From Eumeta japonica (taxonomy: Eukaryota > Arthropoda > Insecta > Lepidoptera > Psychidae): 64,000 nt of DNA. Below the pieces are notes generated by a model, which did no database searches, had not been told where the DNA came from, and was given only the letters and a program-made list of their open reading frames with translations. Below, one piece after another: positions 54,201 to 64,000 of the stretch (positions are counted from its first letter, which is position 1; the number at the start of each line of letters is the position of its first letter). Position numbers and translations under genes: made by a program. Location: positions 310,001-374,000 of the forward strand of contig BGZK01000498.1 in the NCBI GenBank assembly GCA_005406025.1, written 5' to 3'.

Positions 54201-56323
54201 AAGCTGGAATCTATAAAAGGAATAATTAAATATACAATTTTTTTAAATACATTTTTCTATATATATTTATAAACTGGATAGACTTTTTTATTTTAAGCAT
54301 TTATATTTTTAACAACGATTACAATAACATTTATAATACAAATCAAATTGAAAAACCCAAAACATTTGCTATAGTGGTTGGAAAGGTGGAAGTTATTTAA
54401 AAGAAGTATATTCTATCCACAAAACCATTTTTCCTATTTCCTAATGTCCATATATAACATAAAAATTGTCATTTAATAAATGTATACCTGTTACAAAACC
54501 ATAAAAAAAATAAAAATAGTTATGAATTGATTTTATCATATTTTAATTAAAGAAATACCTCTTGGAGAGGAGGTGTGAGACACTGCATATGAAAACCCAA
54601 ATCACAGTTGTCACACAGCAACATAGTTGTTTCATCGTCTGAACTACCACATATCTGTAAATAATAATATACAGCATTCATTAACAAAAAAATATTATCA
54701 CTTTGTCTACTCATGATACTGAACTCAAAAAACATTTATAAAGTTATAAAGATTTAAAAAACAGACATATGTTGGTAATTTTTCTACTCATTTGCTGGTC
54801 TAATCTGTAAAGACCATAATTATATTACATAAGATTTACAGGATTTACTTCTGTAGTCAAAAAAATTGATATTTTAATTGTTTATTTACAAATCCTCAGT
54901 ATAAAGATGTCAATTACAAGCATTTATTGATATTTTTAAATGATTGTTTTGTTCAAACTTACAGTACTGGATGTATAAAGTTAGCGATCAACTGAAGCTA
55001 AAACAGGGGCATAGCAAACACTGTATCATTTGTAGCAATGATAGTTTCTCTCTCAAGTTGTATTCTTCACAAATGAGAAGTGGTCTTCCTATAATGACTA
55101 TAAATCAATTGATTTAATAGAAAGCTTAGATACTTTGCCTTTGTCTTCCCTAAAGTACATTTTTTTTTTTTGAAGTTTTCTTACAATATAAAACACCAGA
55201 TATTTTAAATCTAAGAAAAAAAGCATTTTTTATACATATACTCAGAAATTGTATTCTTAATTCCTAAGAACATGAATAAGGAAGTATTCAATAATTTATA
55301 CAAAAGTATCTTCAATATGGGATCCACCTATGTAATTGAATTAATAAGAAAAATAGATAAACGAAAAATACAAACTTACAAATTTAACCTATTTTCTAAG
55401 CAAAATGTACTCTGTAATTTGCTCAAATAAAGGTATTAAAAAACATGAAAAATGACAAGACAGCTACTGTAGGACAGAGTGAAAATGATAAAAGAAGCAC
55501 AGTGAAAATAAGAGAAGTGTGAAAGATAAATATCATATACTTATTTAAACAGCTCCAGGTAAAAATTAACTATGATTTTTATCATTATAAACATGAAAGA
55601 AAAAGAATGCTATATTGAATATTACATGGTAGTGACCACTCACTTCACAAATAGTGGTATCATCATGAGGCATCAATTCAACAGATGGTCTACGTTCCTG
55701 CATATGCACAGGTTCCTTACGTAACACACGTCCGCCGGGCCGTTCACGCACTATTATCACTTCGAATGTAGAACGATCCACTGGACAAGTATTAACATTT
55801 TTTGACCATTCTGTGATGCAATCCACACAAAATACATGTTCACAATTTTGTGGGGTTCCCACTTCTTGGTTAGTAAAACGCATCAAGCAAATTGAGCATT
55901 TATCTGAATTTCCTTCTGAACTATCTGAAGAGAAGCCTCTAGCAACTTGGGTGGGACAGTGGGACGGTAGCTCTTGAATTTTCCTTAACGACGAATGAGA
56001 TGATTCGCTATCAGAGTCCGATTCAAGCAGTTGTAATGGCCTGCGACGTATTTTTGGTCCTACTATTGAGCTACCGCTGCTGTGGGCTGCTTCACTTTCA
56101 GCGTCGCTCACCACCTTCAAATGGATAAAGAAAAATAAGCTTTCAAACATAATGAGCTTCCTAAAGCCCTTATTATAGTGAAACTTACTCTTAAGCGTTT
56201 CTTTCGCATCCTCAGCTGAGAGATACTTTCATCGCTTTCAGAACTTGAACCTGATAATATGAGTATTTTCTTTATTTTTCTCTTAGACCTAGGCGGTGAA
56301 TCCTCTCCGCTATCCTCACTCAT
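42136..56323 (-). CDS. PHRF1: PHRF1, PHD and RING finger protein, 9 exons
   Basis: The coding sequence is the complement of join(42136-42240, 43239-43366, 44984-45073, 46076-50939, 53355-53633, 53779-54210, 54559-54654, 55644-56114, 56189-56323), about 2199 residues. PHRF1 is a nuclear protein combining a predicted ubiquitin-ligase RING with a histone-reading PHD finger. The vertebrate protein binds the phosphorylated RNA polymerase II tail (rA9 family). Acidic Ser-rich N-terminus; RING at 118-158 (C-x2-C ... C-x-H-x2-C-x2-C ... C-x2-D); C4HC3 PHD at 201-245 (Cys201, 204, 216, 219, His224, Cys227, 242, 245). A Gly/Arg-rich stretch lies near 565-612, a Lys-rich tract at about 1240-1350, an Arg/Ser-rich tract at about 1350-1520, then Pro-rich sequence. 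The C-terminus ([20 protein letters not shown] ... [13 protein letters not shown]) is the conserved CTD-binding-type segment. The order matches vertebrate PHRF1. The frame is intact. Confidence 0.94.
43239..43366 (-). CDS. PHRF1: PHRF1 exon 8
   Basis: Encodes [20 protein letters not shown], then [11 protein letters not shown], the most conserved part of the C-terminal domain. Acceptor tattacag. The donor AAG|GTTAAA is weak but sits exactly where homology moves to exon 9. Confidence 0.88.
43490..43610 (-). repeat. ~115-bp dispersed repeat, copy 2, in PHRF1 intron 7
   Basis: This is an inverted match to 29935-30050, sharing the CGCTCCCCGACCC block, a 'ttcacagcgg' block and a 'tgcgttgt' end. 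It is adjacent to two palindromes at 43686-43721. Confidence 0.6.
43686..43721. repeat. two abutting perfect palindromes
   Basis: The 20-base palindrome atagttggtataccaactat is followed without a gap by the 16-base palindrome agaatctatagattct. Neither has a spacer. They lie in PHRF1 intron 7, about 70 bp from the dispersed repeat. Confidence 0.9.
44984..45073 (-). CDS. PHRF1: PHRF1 exon 7
   Basis: Encodes [20 protein letters not shown] and SSAVEMQVK, like the LDELPTSAVEL region of relatives. Two donors overlap, GTAAAG (44983) and GTAAGT (44978). Only the first keeps the frame into exon 8, although the second fits the splice consensus better. Confidence 0.75.
45400..45545. repeat. possible hAT-like repeat fragment in PHRF1 intron 6
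   Basis: A GC-richer stretch with 'gatccggcccgcgagacatt' resembles the 'ggcccgcgag' motif common in some hAT-derived repeats. The similarity is short and no ends were identified. Confidence 0.3.
46076..50939 (-). CDS. PHRF1: PHRF1 exon 6 (giant low-complexity exon)
   Basis: A 4864-base exon open throughout. It starts [15 protein letters not shown] after acceptor tcttttcag, and holds the Gly/Arg, acidic, Lys-rich, Arg/Ser-rich and Pro-rich regions of the protein. Donor AAAG|GTAAAT, leaving one base in the split Gly codon. Overlapping open frames on the other strand are shadows of its biased composition. Confidence 0.93.
50940..53354. other. PHRF1: PHRF1 intron 5
   Basis: 2.4 kb of AT-rich intronic sequence. 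No coding frame with recognisable content and no clear mobile element were seen. Confidence 0.7.
53355..53633 (-). CDS. PHRF1: PHRF1 exon 5
   Basis: Starts [20 protein letters not shown] and includes [16 protein letters not shown]. The donor CAT|GTATGC is the last in-frame possibility before a stop and joins in phase to exon 6. It is inferred, and nearby GT sites cannot be excluded. Confidence 0.82.
53779..54210 (-). CDS. PHRF1: PHRF1 exon 4
   Basis: Begins [11 protein letters not shown], completing the PHD finger, then an acidic segment and an Arg/Ser/Thr-rich basic region ([11 protein letters not shown]). Acceptor tttatag, donor GTT|GTAAGT. Confidence 0.92.
54559..54654 (-). CDS. PHRF1: PHRF1 exon 3 (PHD finger core)
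   Basis: 32 codons: [20 protein letters not shown], then [12 protein letters not shown]. Supplies the central Cys and His ligands of the PHD finger. Acceptor ttacag, donor GAG|GTATTT. In phase with both neighbours. Confidence 0.93.
54655..55643. other. PHRF1: PHRF1 intron 2
   Basis: About 1 kb of AT-rich intronic sequence that splits the PHD finger after its first Cys. No feature was recognised inside it. Confidence 0.7.
55644..56114 (-). CDS. PHRF1: PHRF1 exon 2 (RING finger)
   Basis: Encodes the RING finger (CSICLMRF ... [15 protein letters not shown] ... CPVD) and the first Cys of the PHD finger, so the PHD is split by intron 2. Acceptor tttgaag, donor GAA|GTGAGT. Confidence 0.93.
56189..56323 (-). 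CDS. PHRF1: PHRF1 exon 1
   Basis: Starts [19 protein letters not shown] and is acidic and Ser-rich. The donor AGA|GTAAGT lies between codons. Intron 1 is 74 bp. The start is the first ATG in frame after the upstream region. Confidence 0.88.
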
Positions 56324-57489
56324 AGCGGCAACCTAAAATAGGAACCCGCTTCAGAGGGAAGAATAACAAGCACTCTCTCGAACTATTCTTGCCGATAGAA
56401 TACGTGTGACCCACGATGACCGAATAATGTATCAAATATAAAACGGGTAAATTGACTTAATTCAAAGAATAAGAATAACAAAAATTCTATAAAGTTTTTA
56501 ATTCACTTAATAAATTGACATTTTTAATTGGTGAACTCGTTTAATTTACAACACTCTATGCACAATTTAATCAATTTATTTTGACAGCCAAGCGCATCAA
56601 TGGCAGGGACGCCATTTTCTCTTTTTTTTTTATCTCATAGTAGCTAAAGGTACAATACATTCAGCAATTAAAAAAGATTGACAGAGGCATGTCAAAGTGT
56701 CTTATCAATAGTCCACTGCTAACTGTTAAAGTTAAAAAAGTAAACATACCGAAAATATCGATAATCTTAAAAACATTGGCATTTGTGATATAAATTTAAT
56801 GTCACAAATGCCAATATCTTATAATAACTAATTGTGAAGTTAAAACAAAGTATTTTGACGTGTTTAGGTTTTAACTTTATCAGTTCTTAGTTAAGTATTT
56901 CAAATGAAAATTTGAAGCACACCTCTGTTATTGTAAGAATAAAACTCGAATGATACCTTTAGGTATCATTAGAGTTTTATTCAAATTCGGTTAGGAGATA
57001 TCTAATATGGTTTGAGAAAGGGAGCTCTCTGTTCACACAAATACAAAAACGGTTCAAAAGAGAGGCAAGCAAATAAGTCTCTTGTTTCTTTTTGTATAGA
57101 TTATTTGTAACATTAAAATTGCAAAAGTTTATATTTCAATTTGCAGTGACAGAATTTAGTGCCCTAATGTTCATATTGCTCTATGGAATGTAGTCAGTGT
57201 TATAAGAAGTATTGAAATCAAAATTTCGGATGGAAGATTAATAGCGGGTTGAAGCAATATATAAATGTATGCATGTATATATATATATATGTGTGTGTGT
57301 GTGGCTATCTTGGAAACAGGTCCCTTTCTTAGAAAAATGATAATTTTTTGTTTTCTAAGCGTGGTTTTATTTACCACCATCTCCAAAGATTTATGATAAT
57401 TAGGTTACGCTTCGTTTTGATACTCAACAACAAATAGCGCTGCTTAACTTGAATTACACATCTAAAATACACACATATACACATGCACT
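56324..57489. other. PHRF1 upstream region with two hairpins
   Basis: It should contain the PHRF1 promoter and 5' untranslated region, but no initiator or TATA box stands out. Two hairpins lie at 56775-56815 (14-base perfect arms, 13-base spacer) and 56938-56981 (20-base arms, one mismatch, 4-base spacer). A short (TA)n(TG)n run lies near 57275-57302. Confidence 0.5.
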
Positions 57490-57895
57490 ACACATACTAC
57501 GTAAAATACATAAGCTTACACCTTCTTCCCAAGAAAGTAGGCAGATACTTATTGTTTTCAACATGGTTAGATCTTTTACATGTCTTTGTCATTTCGCTGA
57601 CATCAATATTTCCATACAACTTCGTTAGCTTCGTGTATTTTTAATTTAATCCTTCATTTTGTGTTCCACCTATTTGGTATGTATAGAATTTTCTAGATCG
57701 ACCCTTGCCGACCTTTTTATCACTCACGTTTGCTCTATAGCTTTTTTTTTAGCAATCTAGTTTCACTCATTTTTTATAATTTGCCCAACCGCCGTAACGT
57801 ACCTTTTCCTACTATACTCACTATGTATTTACTATCGTTCAAACCACACCGCTCTCTGACCGTTATCTTTCAAAGACGCACACACACACACACAG

Positions 57896-57928
<33 letters not shown>

Positions 57929-58020
57929 TTGCATCTCCACCATACTGATTCTACTTTAATTTTTCTCTTGTCATATCCAACTTTCAATGCCATAGTGTAT
58001 GGACCTTTCATTAATTTGAC
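57490..58020 (-). mobile_element. non-LTR retroelement fragment, second copy of the 1150-1750 family
   Basis: Several blocks align with 1240-1450 in the same orientation, for example 'accacaccgctctctgac' against 'accataccactctctgac'. A 'gacgacccttacttacctt' block also matches 'gatcgacccttgccgacctt'. The minus-strand reading is more degraded than in the first copy. A (CA)n(GA)n microsatellite (57878-57928) interrupts it. Confidence 0.6.
57878..57928. repeat. (CA)n(GA)n compound microsatellite
   Basis: CA units interrupted once or twice by GA, then a pure GA run, inside the retroelement fragment. Confidence 0.95.
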
Positions 58021-58745
58021 TTTCTCATCTTCTACATGTATTTATTAGTGATTTATTTCGAGGGATGTTTCTTTTTTCGTTTCTGCAATAAAATATTCTG
58101 TTTGAAATACATTAAAGCTTAATTTTTTTTTTTTAAAAGTCATATAGCTCGCGGCGGCGTTTCATGGTATCGCCTCGCCCAAAGTCAGAATTTTTTCTGA
58201 ATTCAATGCTCTACAAAAGCGCCCATTGCGACGTAATTGTAACTCATACTGGTGAGATAGTATCGGGTCACCAAACCTTTTTTTTTTATATAAAATTCTT
58301 GTTTTTCTGTTATTGTCTCATAAACAACGTAAATGTAAATAAAGAAAAAATGTAAATAAAAAAGTTGAAGAAAATTTAATTTAATACAAAGAGGTCAGTC
58401 TATAATTAGAATTTTTTTATTGTAAAATTATTTATTGATCACCAAATTCACTATATTTATAATCATTTCAATAAATGTTAGCTAAAAATTATAGAAACAA
58501 ATTCAAATACAAAATATCTTTATTTCATAGGTTATAATATAATACTTGAAATACGTCATAACATTCAAAGAATTTACAGTTTTTTAAATTATTCCCGCTT
58601 TTTTTTAATTACTACTCGTTTGTAAAGCAGTTATCTTTCAAGAAGAATGAGCAAGAAAATTGAGGATAGCTCTTTTCAAACCAGTTACATAGAAATATAA
58701 TCATATATAAAATTATTTCAGGAAAAAACTTGCAGGAAGTCGAGC
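58021..58745. other. AT-rich intergenic DNA
   Basis: Only a small GC-richer patch (58145-58270) stands out, without recognisable content. The stretch may include the 3' tail of the following retroelement. Confidence 0.4.
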
Positions 58746-60060
58746 TCATTATGTCCATTTATCTTCTAAATATTCAGAGATTGTATAATACCCTTTTGTG
58801 TAGTGTTTGCTTAATAAATACTTTAATTTGTATAACGGTGAATTTTGCACATCGACAGAAATCTCAGTGAACATACGCACACAGTCCCCTAAATGAATTT
58901 GTGACCCTATGCAATCGACTAACATGTAAACACAGATTATTTTTGTTTCTAATATTGAAATTATGTCTATCACTATTTTTATTAACACATTCTAAATTTT
59001 TTTAACTAATTTTAAATTTTGATAAATAAACTGTTATGCCTCAGTTAAAATTTCTATTGCTTTAAATTTACTTCTAAGAAAAACACTTCCCAGCTCATAA
59101 ATTGCGTAAAATGGCCCACTTTTACGAAACAAAAATTCTGCGAATATCCGCGCAGCACATTACCAAAGCAGAATGCCATATGACATTAAACTACGGAAAC
59201 TGCCAAAATAAACCGATCTGACGGTTTTGATAAGGGACATATTTGTTATTTTTTTAATTGCAAATACAGCAGAGCTAAGTCTTTTCGCCAACTCACAGAT
59301 ATGAGGACCCCCACTGAAGTTTATTATCTAAAGTAAGACCTAGGAATACAATAGTGTCAACAAATAATATGTCGTTTTGTATTAAAATAGAACCAAATCC
59401 ATTTTTCACATTCGGAAGGGAGAATTCCACACATTTTGTTTTCTTCCTCTTAAGACGTAATCTATTTAGAGTAAGCAATTTTTCAAATTTGGAGATAACA
59501 ATGTTCACATCGTCATAATCAAGTGGATCCGATCTTTCTAGCACCCCCATACGGACGAATCCAGACGATCTCATGTTATTGACATCGACCTTCTGGACCC
59601 TATTAGTCAAATATGATGCCAATAGGTCGAGTGCAAGATTCGTAACTCCATAATGATGTAGCTTCCTAATCAGTGTTCCGTGATTTACACAGTTGAACGC
59701 CTTGGAGAGATGGCAACACACTCCTGTCGCATTCTGGGATTCCTCCCAGGCTTCAAAAATTTTTTCATCAAGCTCAACACCAGCATCAATTTTTGAGCGA
59801 CCCCATGTGAAAACCAATTGTTTTTTGGACATCAGATTATTACTATAAAAATGTAATAGAAGTTCATTAAGGATCAACTTTTCAAAAATTTTACTTAATG
59901 TCGGTAGTGCAGGTGTAGGCTTAAAGTTAGTGAGGTTCGATTTACTAGAGCATTTGAATATGGGAACAACTTTGCTTTCGTTGATCGGATTAGAAAACAG
60001 GCCATCATCCAGACATTTATTAAAAACGAATGCCAAGTGCGGTGTAATACAATCAATAAC
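58746..60060 (-). mobile_element. CR1-like non-LTR retrotransposon with internal deletion
   Basis: On the minus strand the frame gives SVIDCITPHLAFVFNKCLDD, KVVPIFKCSSKSNLTNFKP, LPTLSKIFEKLILNELLLHF, LSKAFNCVNHGTLIRKLHHY and SSGFVRMGV. It then jumps to VISKFEKLLTLNRLRLKRKK, TKCVEFSLPNV and FLGLTLDNKLQWG. The jump removes the catalytic YADD block, so it cannot be active. Downstream frames continue the C-terminal region (ADIRRIFVS, then VQNSPLYKLKYLLSK and the terminal EYLEDKW). Its 5' end abuts a Helitron fragment. Confidence 0.85.
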
Positions 60061-60073
60061 TGAGTTTACAGTT

Positions 60074-60901
60074 TTAACTGACAGACCACCGATTACCGAT
60101 AATCAGCAATTGCTTGCAGAAATCTTCAGCAAAGAGATCGTTCAGCAATGCAACTCTCATGTTTGCTACTAACTGAAATTTCTTCACATTGTGCCACAAA
60201 TTGGACGATTTGAGGCAAGCGTTAATTTTATCGGTAGCAGTCGATCTTGGAATGACTGGCAGCGTTTGGCGAAAATCGCCAGACAGTAAAATCATTGCGC
60301 CTCCAAAACATATTGAGTCTTTGCACAGATCTTTTATATCCTGTTTAATGCTTCTAATACGCGTTTGTGCGCCATTGTGCATTCGTCTCAGATTATAATT
60401 TGAGCTGCTATTAAAACTTTGGCCATTGCAAAAATTTTCAGGCGGCGGAGTCAATACTGGCAGTTTCACTTTGCTATTAAGGCAGCATAATCCACGCGCT
60501 TCTCCTTTAAACTTCAATGCTCCACAATGCTCACAAACAATATTCATTGCATCAATTTGGACCAAAAGATGCGAGCTATAATCAATAGCGAAATCATATT
60601 GAAACGCTGCTCGACTTAAATTAACATTTGGATTACTTGGAACATTTCTTCTTTTGTGGCGAAGATTTTCTCGATGTTGATCCGTTCGATTAGCTCGACA
60701 ATTTCTTACAGTCAATCAAACTGTTTCAAGGGCTGCCTCTCTTTGTTTTTCTGTTTGAGAAGCACAAAACCTGGCGATACTAATGCGTTGTCCTTCTCAA
60801 ACGTTGACTCGTGCTTCTTCAGATAATTGGCTCCTATTGTTCCGAAGTCTAACCGCATTGCGACTCTGTTGCGAAAGATTCGATTTTTTGCGTCGCGGCA
60901 T
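60074..60901 (-). mobile_element. Helitron open frame, internally deleted
   Basis: On the minus strand it starts MPRRKKSNLSQQSRNAVRLR, typical of insect Helitron proteins, and runs through stops to FAIDYSSHLLVQIDAMNIVC and CEHCGALKFKGEARGLCC. After a deletion it continues with Pif1-like helicase sequence: CFGGAMILLSGDFRQTLPVI, then ACLKSSNLWHNVKKFQLVAN. The replication-initiator (HUH) region, which normally lies between these parts, is absent. The frame ends at the junction with the CR1-like sequence. It is non-functional. Confidence 0.88.
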
Positions 60902-61448
60902 TATTGCCTTGGTGATCACGCCGATCGCCACTATCCTTAATTTGCTTGATTTACTTCACTTAGTAACAGCTGAAAAAAATAAATATTATTAGCAACTATT
61001 GAAAAAAACATAACCATAGTTATACAAATTTCGCAAACCAAAACAAATACTCACAGTCATCGGCATATTTCTCAAACCAAAGCACAACACAAATGCAATT
61101 GTATCGGTCGGATTATAGTGATTCCACGAAAATAATAGTAAAAACATCTAATATGTTGCACAACTTTTTTGTAAGACATACCAACCTCACAATGCAACAC
61201 AAATTCTAAGGCATTAAGGCCGCCATGTTTCAGTGATTTAAAGTTGTCAATTTAAAAACGTTCCAAACCACAGATATCATTTTTTTAATTCTTTTGTTTT
61301 TATAAGATACTGTTGTAAATTTAATTTTAAGATTAAAAATTATAGGTAACTTTTATTTATAATAAATTTTAACCATATATTTCAAAATGGTTACTTAGCA
61401 AACCGCTTTTTAAGACTCGTATATATATATATGCACCAGTATTTTCAA
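60902..61448. other. AT-rich sequence upstream of the Helitron frame
   Basis: It presumably includes the 5' part of the Helitron, but no terminal motif could be assigned with confidence. No gene was seen. Confidence 0.35.
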
Positions 61449-61740
61449 ATTTCAAGGGCCCCCTCTTCAGATAGGAAAGTAGTTAGGGCACTTAATGAGC
61501 TGAGATAGGTGAAGGAAGAAACAGTTTCAAGGGTCTAATCTGTCAGTTAGACAGATTGGACCCTTGAAATTGCAATGTGAAATACCGTTTCAAAAAACCA
61601 TGTTTCTGTCACTTTAAACATGTCTTAAGCCGGTATTTCACATTGCAATTTCAAAGGCCCAATCTATAAGATAGAGAGGTGTGATAGCAGTTAAGGCACT
61701 TAGTGAATCTAGGTTGAGGAAGAAAAAAAATCAGGGTAAA
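61449..61740. repeat. complex block of direct and inverted repeats
   Basis: Two direct repeats of about 75 bp (61449-61530 and 61657-61735), sharing a 'gcacttagtgaa/gcacttaatgag' block, enclose two hairpins. One is at 61525-61569 (20-base arms, one mismatch, 5-base spacer). The other is at 61564-61654 (24-base perfect arms, 43-base loop that itself can pair). The block lies about 550 bp beyond the Helitron start and may belong to it or to a separate foldback element. Confidence 0.75.
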
Positions 61741-63340
61741 CGACAGATTTAGCCCTTGAACAGCTACCCACATGCCAAAACTCAAAGCAGGCTGTAGATA
61801 AAAGAAACACGCTTATTTATCAAATGTAATGTAACCCTTTTCTTGAGTTTTAAATCATGTAACTATTTCAACTAACAAAATAAAACAATAGATACTATGT
61901 AGCAAACATATTATTTTTGTGATTAAAATTGTCAATACTAGGGGGATGGTAATGAAAGTATTGAAATGCTTGAAGAAACAATCACAACATCATACTTTTA
62001 AACACAGTTTTATTTATTTACCGCGCCATATTAAGCAATAACAGATTTTTATTCATTTAAATCTTAATTAATAATAATATAATATCTTTCCCTGCTAAAT
62101 TTCTACACTAGCGCCACCGTCAACGGTCCATCAGTTTCCCGCGCTATTGCGCAGTGCGACGGGACGCAAGATTTTCATTTTTCGCATAGTTTGAATTAGT
62201 ACTCTATCGTTGTTAAACATTTTAGGAATGTAGATAAAATTTGCTTACTGGCAGAAAAGAAAACTAATGAAAAAGATGTCCAGTAATAAACAATGGAATG
62301 TTAAACTTAGAGAGCTGTTCCTTCCAAGGCTTTGCTCAAATACAAAGAAATAAAACCACATTTTTGTTCTTATTTGTATTTTCTTTATTCCCTAACGACT
62401 ATTTTTCAATAATATTTAATAAAACATCAACATGCCATACGTTTTTTTTTCAAGAGAGACATTACATTGCAAGGCGTCGGACGACCGCGCTCAAGTAGAG
62501 CGTTTTTTTTGTTATGACCCACTTATATGGCGAGTGTGTTTCGATACGAGTGATTTATTGCTTGCATCTTTGGAGCCCTTAATAGACTATACAAAAATAT
62601 AAATAATTGTATATTTGTGTTGTTCGCTTTGTAAATAAAAATTTAAAACTGAGATTAGTCGAAAAATGTGAGTCTTAAAATTAAATTTAAACAATGAAAT
62701 GTATTCGTATATGTGCAAATTTAAGGCATTACATTAAAAATAGAATATCTATTCAACAAGAAAACTTTGAAAACAATAAACTTCACGTAGAAAAATTTTT
62801 CAATACAGCTTTTTAAAAAACCATAAAAATAACCGAAAATCGTGACGAGAATAGTACGGGTATGCCCTGTGACAAGGATGCACGAATATTCAATGTTGAA
62901 ATACTTTTATATATCTCAAATTAATCAAATATTAATTTAAAGTCAACGTTTATAAAGTTTCACACCACTTTTCGTAATAAATAAATAGTTTAACCGAAAT
63001 AGTAACGGTTTTCCAAGCCGAGATTGTCTATTTAAATTTTACCTGGAAAAACTTGAATTAACTAAAAATGTTTATAACGAACAGAAATATATACATAAGA
63101 GTTCATATTCAATACTTTTTTCAACTCTATTAAGCTTTTAAAAGCATTTTAATAACAAACTACACTTTACGCTTAATTTCGCGTAATCCCCATACAAAAT
63201 CGCAAAAAAGAATGAATAGTACACAGGTCAGTATTGCCGCAGCTCATAAACTACAGTGTAAAATTTTAGCTTCATTCCTAAACTAACCATTCCGAGTGTC
63301 TAACAAACTAAAGCGGCCACACACAATTTATAAAAAATAA
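61741..63340. other. intergenic DNA, nothing firmly recognised
   Basis: AT-rich. A CpG-containing patch at about 62100-62175 (ctagcgccaccgtcaacgg, cccgcgctattgcgcagtgc) is promoter-like in composition, but no adjoining gene was found. Confidence 0.4.
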
Positions 63341-63344
63341 ATAT

Positions 63345-63445
63345 AAAGCAGCCAGTGTTCGCGCGACCATTAGAGGCCAGGAGGCGGCTTTAAACCGTTA
63401 AGGAAGAGGCCGGCTCCCGGCCCATAACCTCTGAACACTCCTTCC
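63345..63445. repeat. GC-rich patch, probable repeat
   Basis: A GC-rich stretch of about 100 bp (gaggccaggaggcggctt; gaggccggctcccggcc, a short hairpin) lies in AT-rich surroundings. It contains no open frame. The origin is unknown; a SINE-like piece is one possibility. Confidence 0.3.
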
Positions 63446-63559
63446 ATATTTCTCTTTTATCAATGTCAATAAACATAATGGCCGACATGGCTGGCTATTA
63501 ATTAAGGTCATATTTGTTCTTTGAAATCAATGGTTTTTTTGTAACTTTTTAATACTTAT

Positions 63560-63680
63560 TCTGTTAACCAGGATTGTGACGATTCAAACTAATCCGAAAT
63601 CATCTAAATTGGTTTAGCCGTTCTCGAGTTATAAACGGTCCTACTAACACGACTTTCTTTTATATATATATAGATTAATA
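63560..63680 (+). mobile_element. lepidopteran retroelement 3' tail
   Basis: The sequence 'ggtttagccgttctcgagtt' followed by ataaacggtcctactaac and ending in ttttatatatatatagatt is the type of 3' end I associate with RTE-like LINEs and their SINE partners in Lepidoptera. Only the tail is recognisable. Confidence 0.6.
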
Positions 63681-64000
63681 TAATTCGTTTTAGCCGCGAT
63701 ATAAACGCATTTTAAAGTTTTTGAATAGGTTTTAACATAATCAGCAAATTTCGCGTTTTTATTGTATGTTTCTTCGTCATAAAGTTCATACAATCTTTTC
63801 CTACTTTTGTGTATTCCACCTGTTGCCCAATCACTGAACGTTAATGACCCGTTTGCTTTAATAACTCTTGTTTGGAAAATATTGTCTTATTCCTCTTCTA
63901 TTACATGAAATATTGAATTGTACAACTCATTGGAATTGTTACAGCATTGTAGTTCTAGAATCCTCTGCATGACGCATATTCTAAATTCTATCAATCGTTT

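Noticed and set aside
58164..58355. 63-codon open frame after the GC-richer patch at 58.15 kb
   Set aside because: Short, low complexity in its second half, no motif or splice context.
61449..61740. CRISPR-like repeat arrangement
   Set aside because: Only two direct repeats, too long and imperfect, in a eukaryotic genome. Inverted repeats explain it better.

Overview
The window reads as nuclear DNA of an insect, most likely a moth or butterfly (Lepidoptera). It is AT-rich, has spliced genes with GT-AG introns, and is crowded with decayed transposable elements. The lepidopteran assignment rests on repeats remembered from that order: SINE pieces with tRNA-like heads, the GATCGGGATC-type repeat, the arm reading 'acatgacgaaactataagg' and cecropia-type mariners. 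No search was run, and no species is named.

Two host genes are clear, and they converge. On the plus strand, 30397-40096 is a four-exon lysosomal aspartic protease, cathepsin D, of 397 residues with both catalytic Asp motifs. On the minus strand, 56323-42136 is a nine-exon PHRF1 orthologue of about 2199 residues: a RING finger, a PHD finger, a very large exon with Lys-rich and Arg/Ser-rich tracts, and a conserved C-terminal RNA polymerase II CTD-binding-type segment. Their 3' ends lie about 2 kb apart. In both genes the exons given join without a frame break.

The left 30 kb (1-30.2 kb) holds no host gene I can support. It contains mariner fragments (1-215, 6341-6650, 22105-23325), non-LTR retroelement fragments (1150-1750, 10514-10725, 18380-19635), a Tigger/pogo transposon (13952-15060), a hAT-type MITE with a perfect 8-bp target duplication (16595-16751), two foldback elements (4385-5539, 20649-21478), several copies of one unclassified repeat, and a SINE fragment (25740-25990). 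The two long cathepsin D introns carry two more mariners, an RTE-type fragment and a DUF4817-type transposon remnant. The right end (57-64 kb) has a second copy of the 1150-1750 retroelement family, a CR1-like reverse transcriptase fused to an internally deleted Helitron (58746-60901), a complex inverted-repeat block (61449-61740) and a retroelement tail (about 63560-63680).

I did not find a convincing new biological system. The most unusual structural signal is the recurrence of near-perfect inverted duplications with very short spacers, at least two of them inside decaying transposon coding sequence. This suggests a local snap-back duplication process. The Helitron/retroelement chimera, the nested insertions and a few exon-like islands also deserve a look. 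No intact tRNA, rRNA or CRISPR array was seen.
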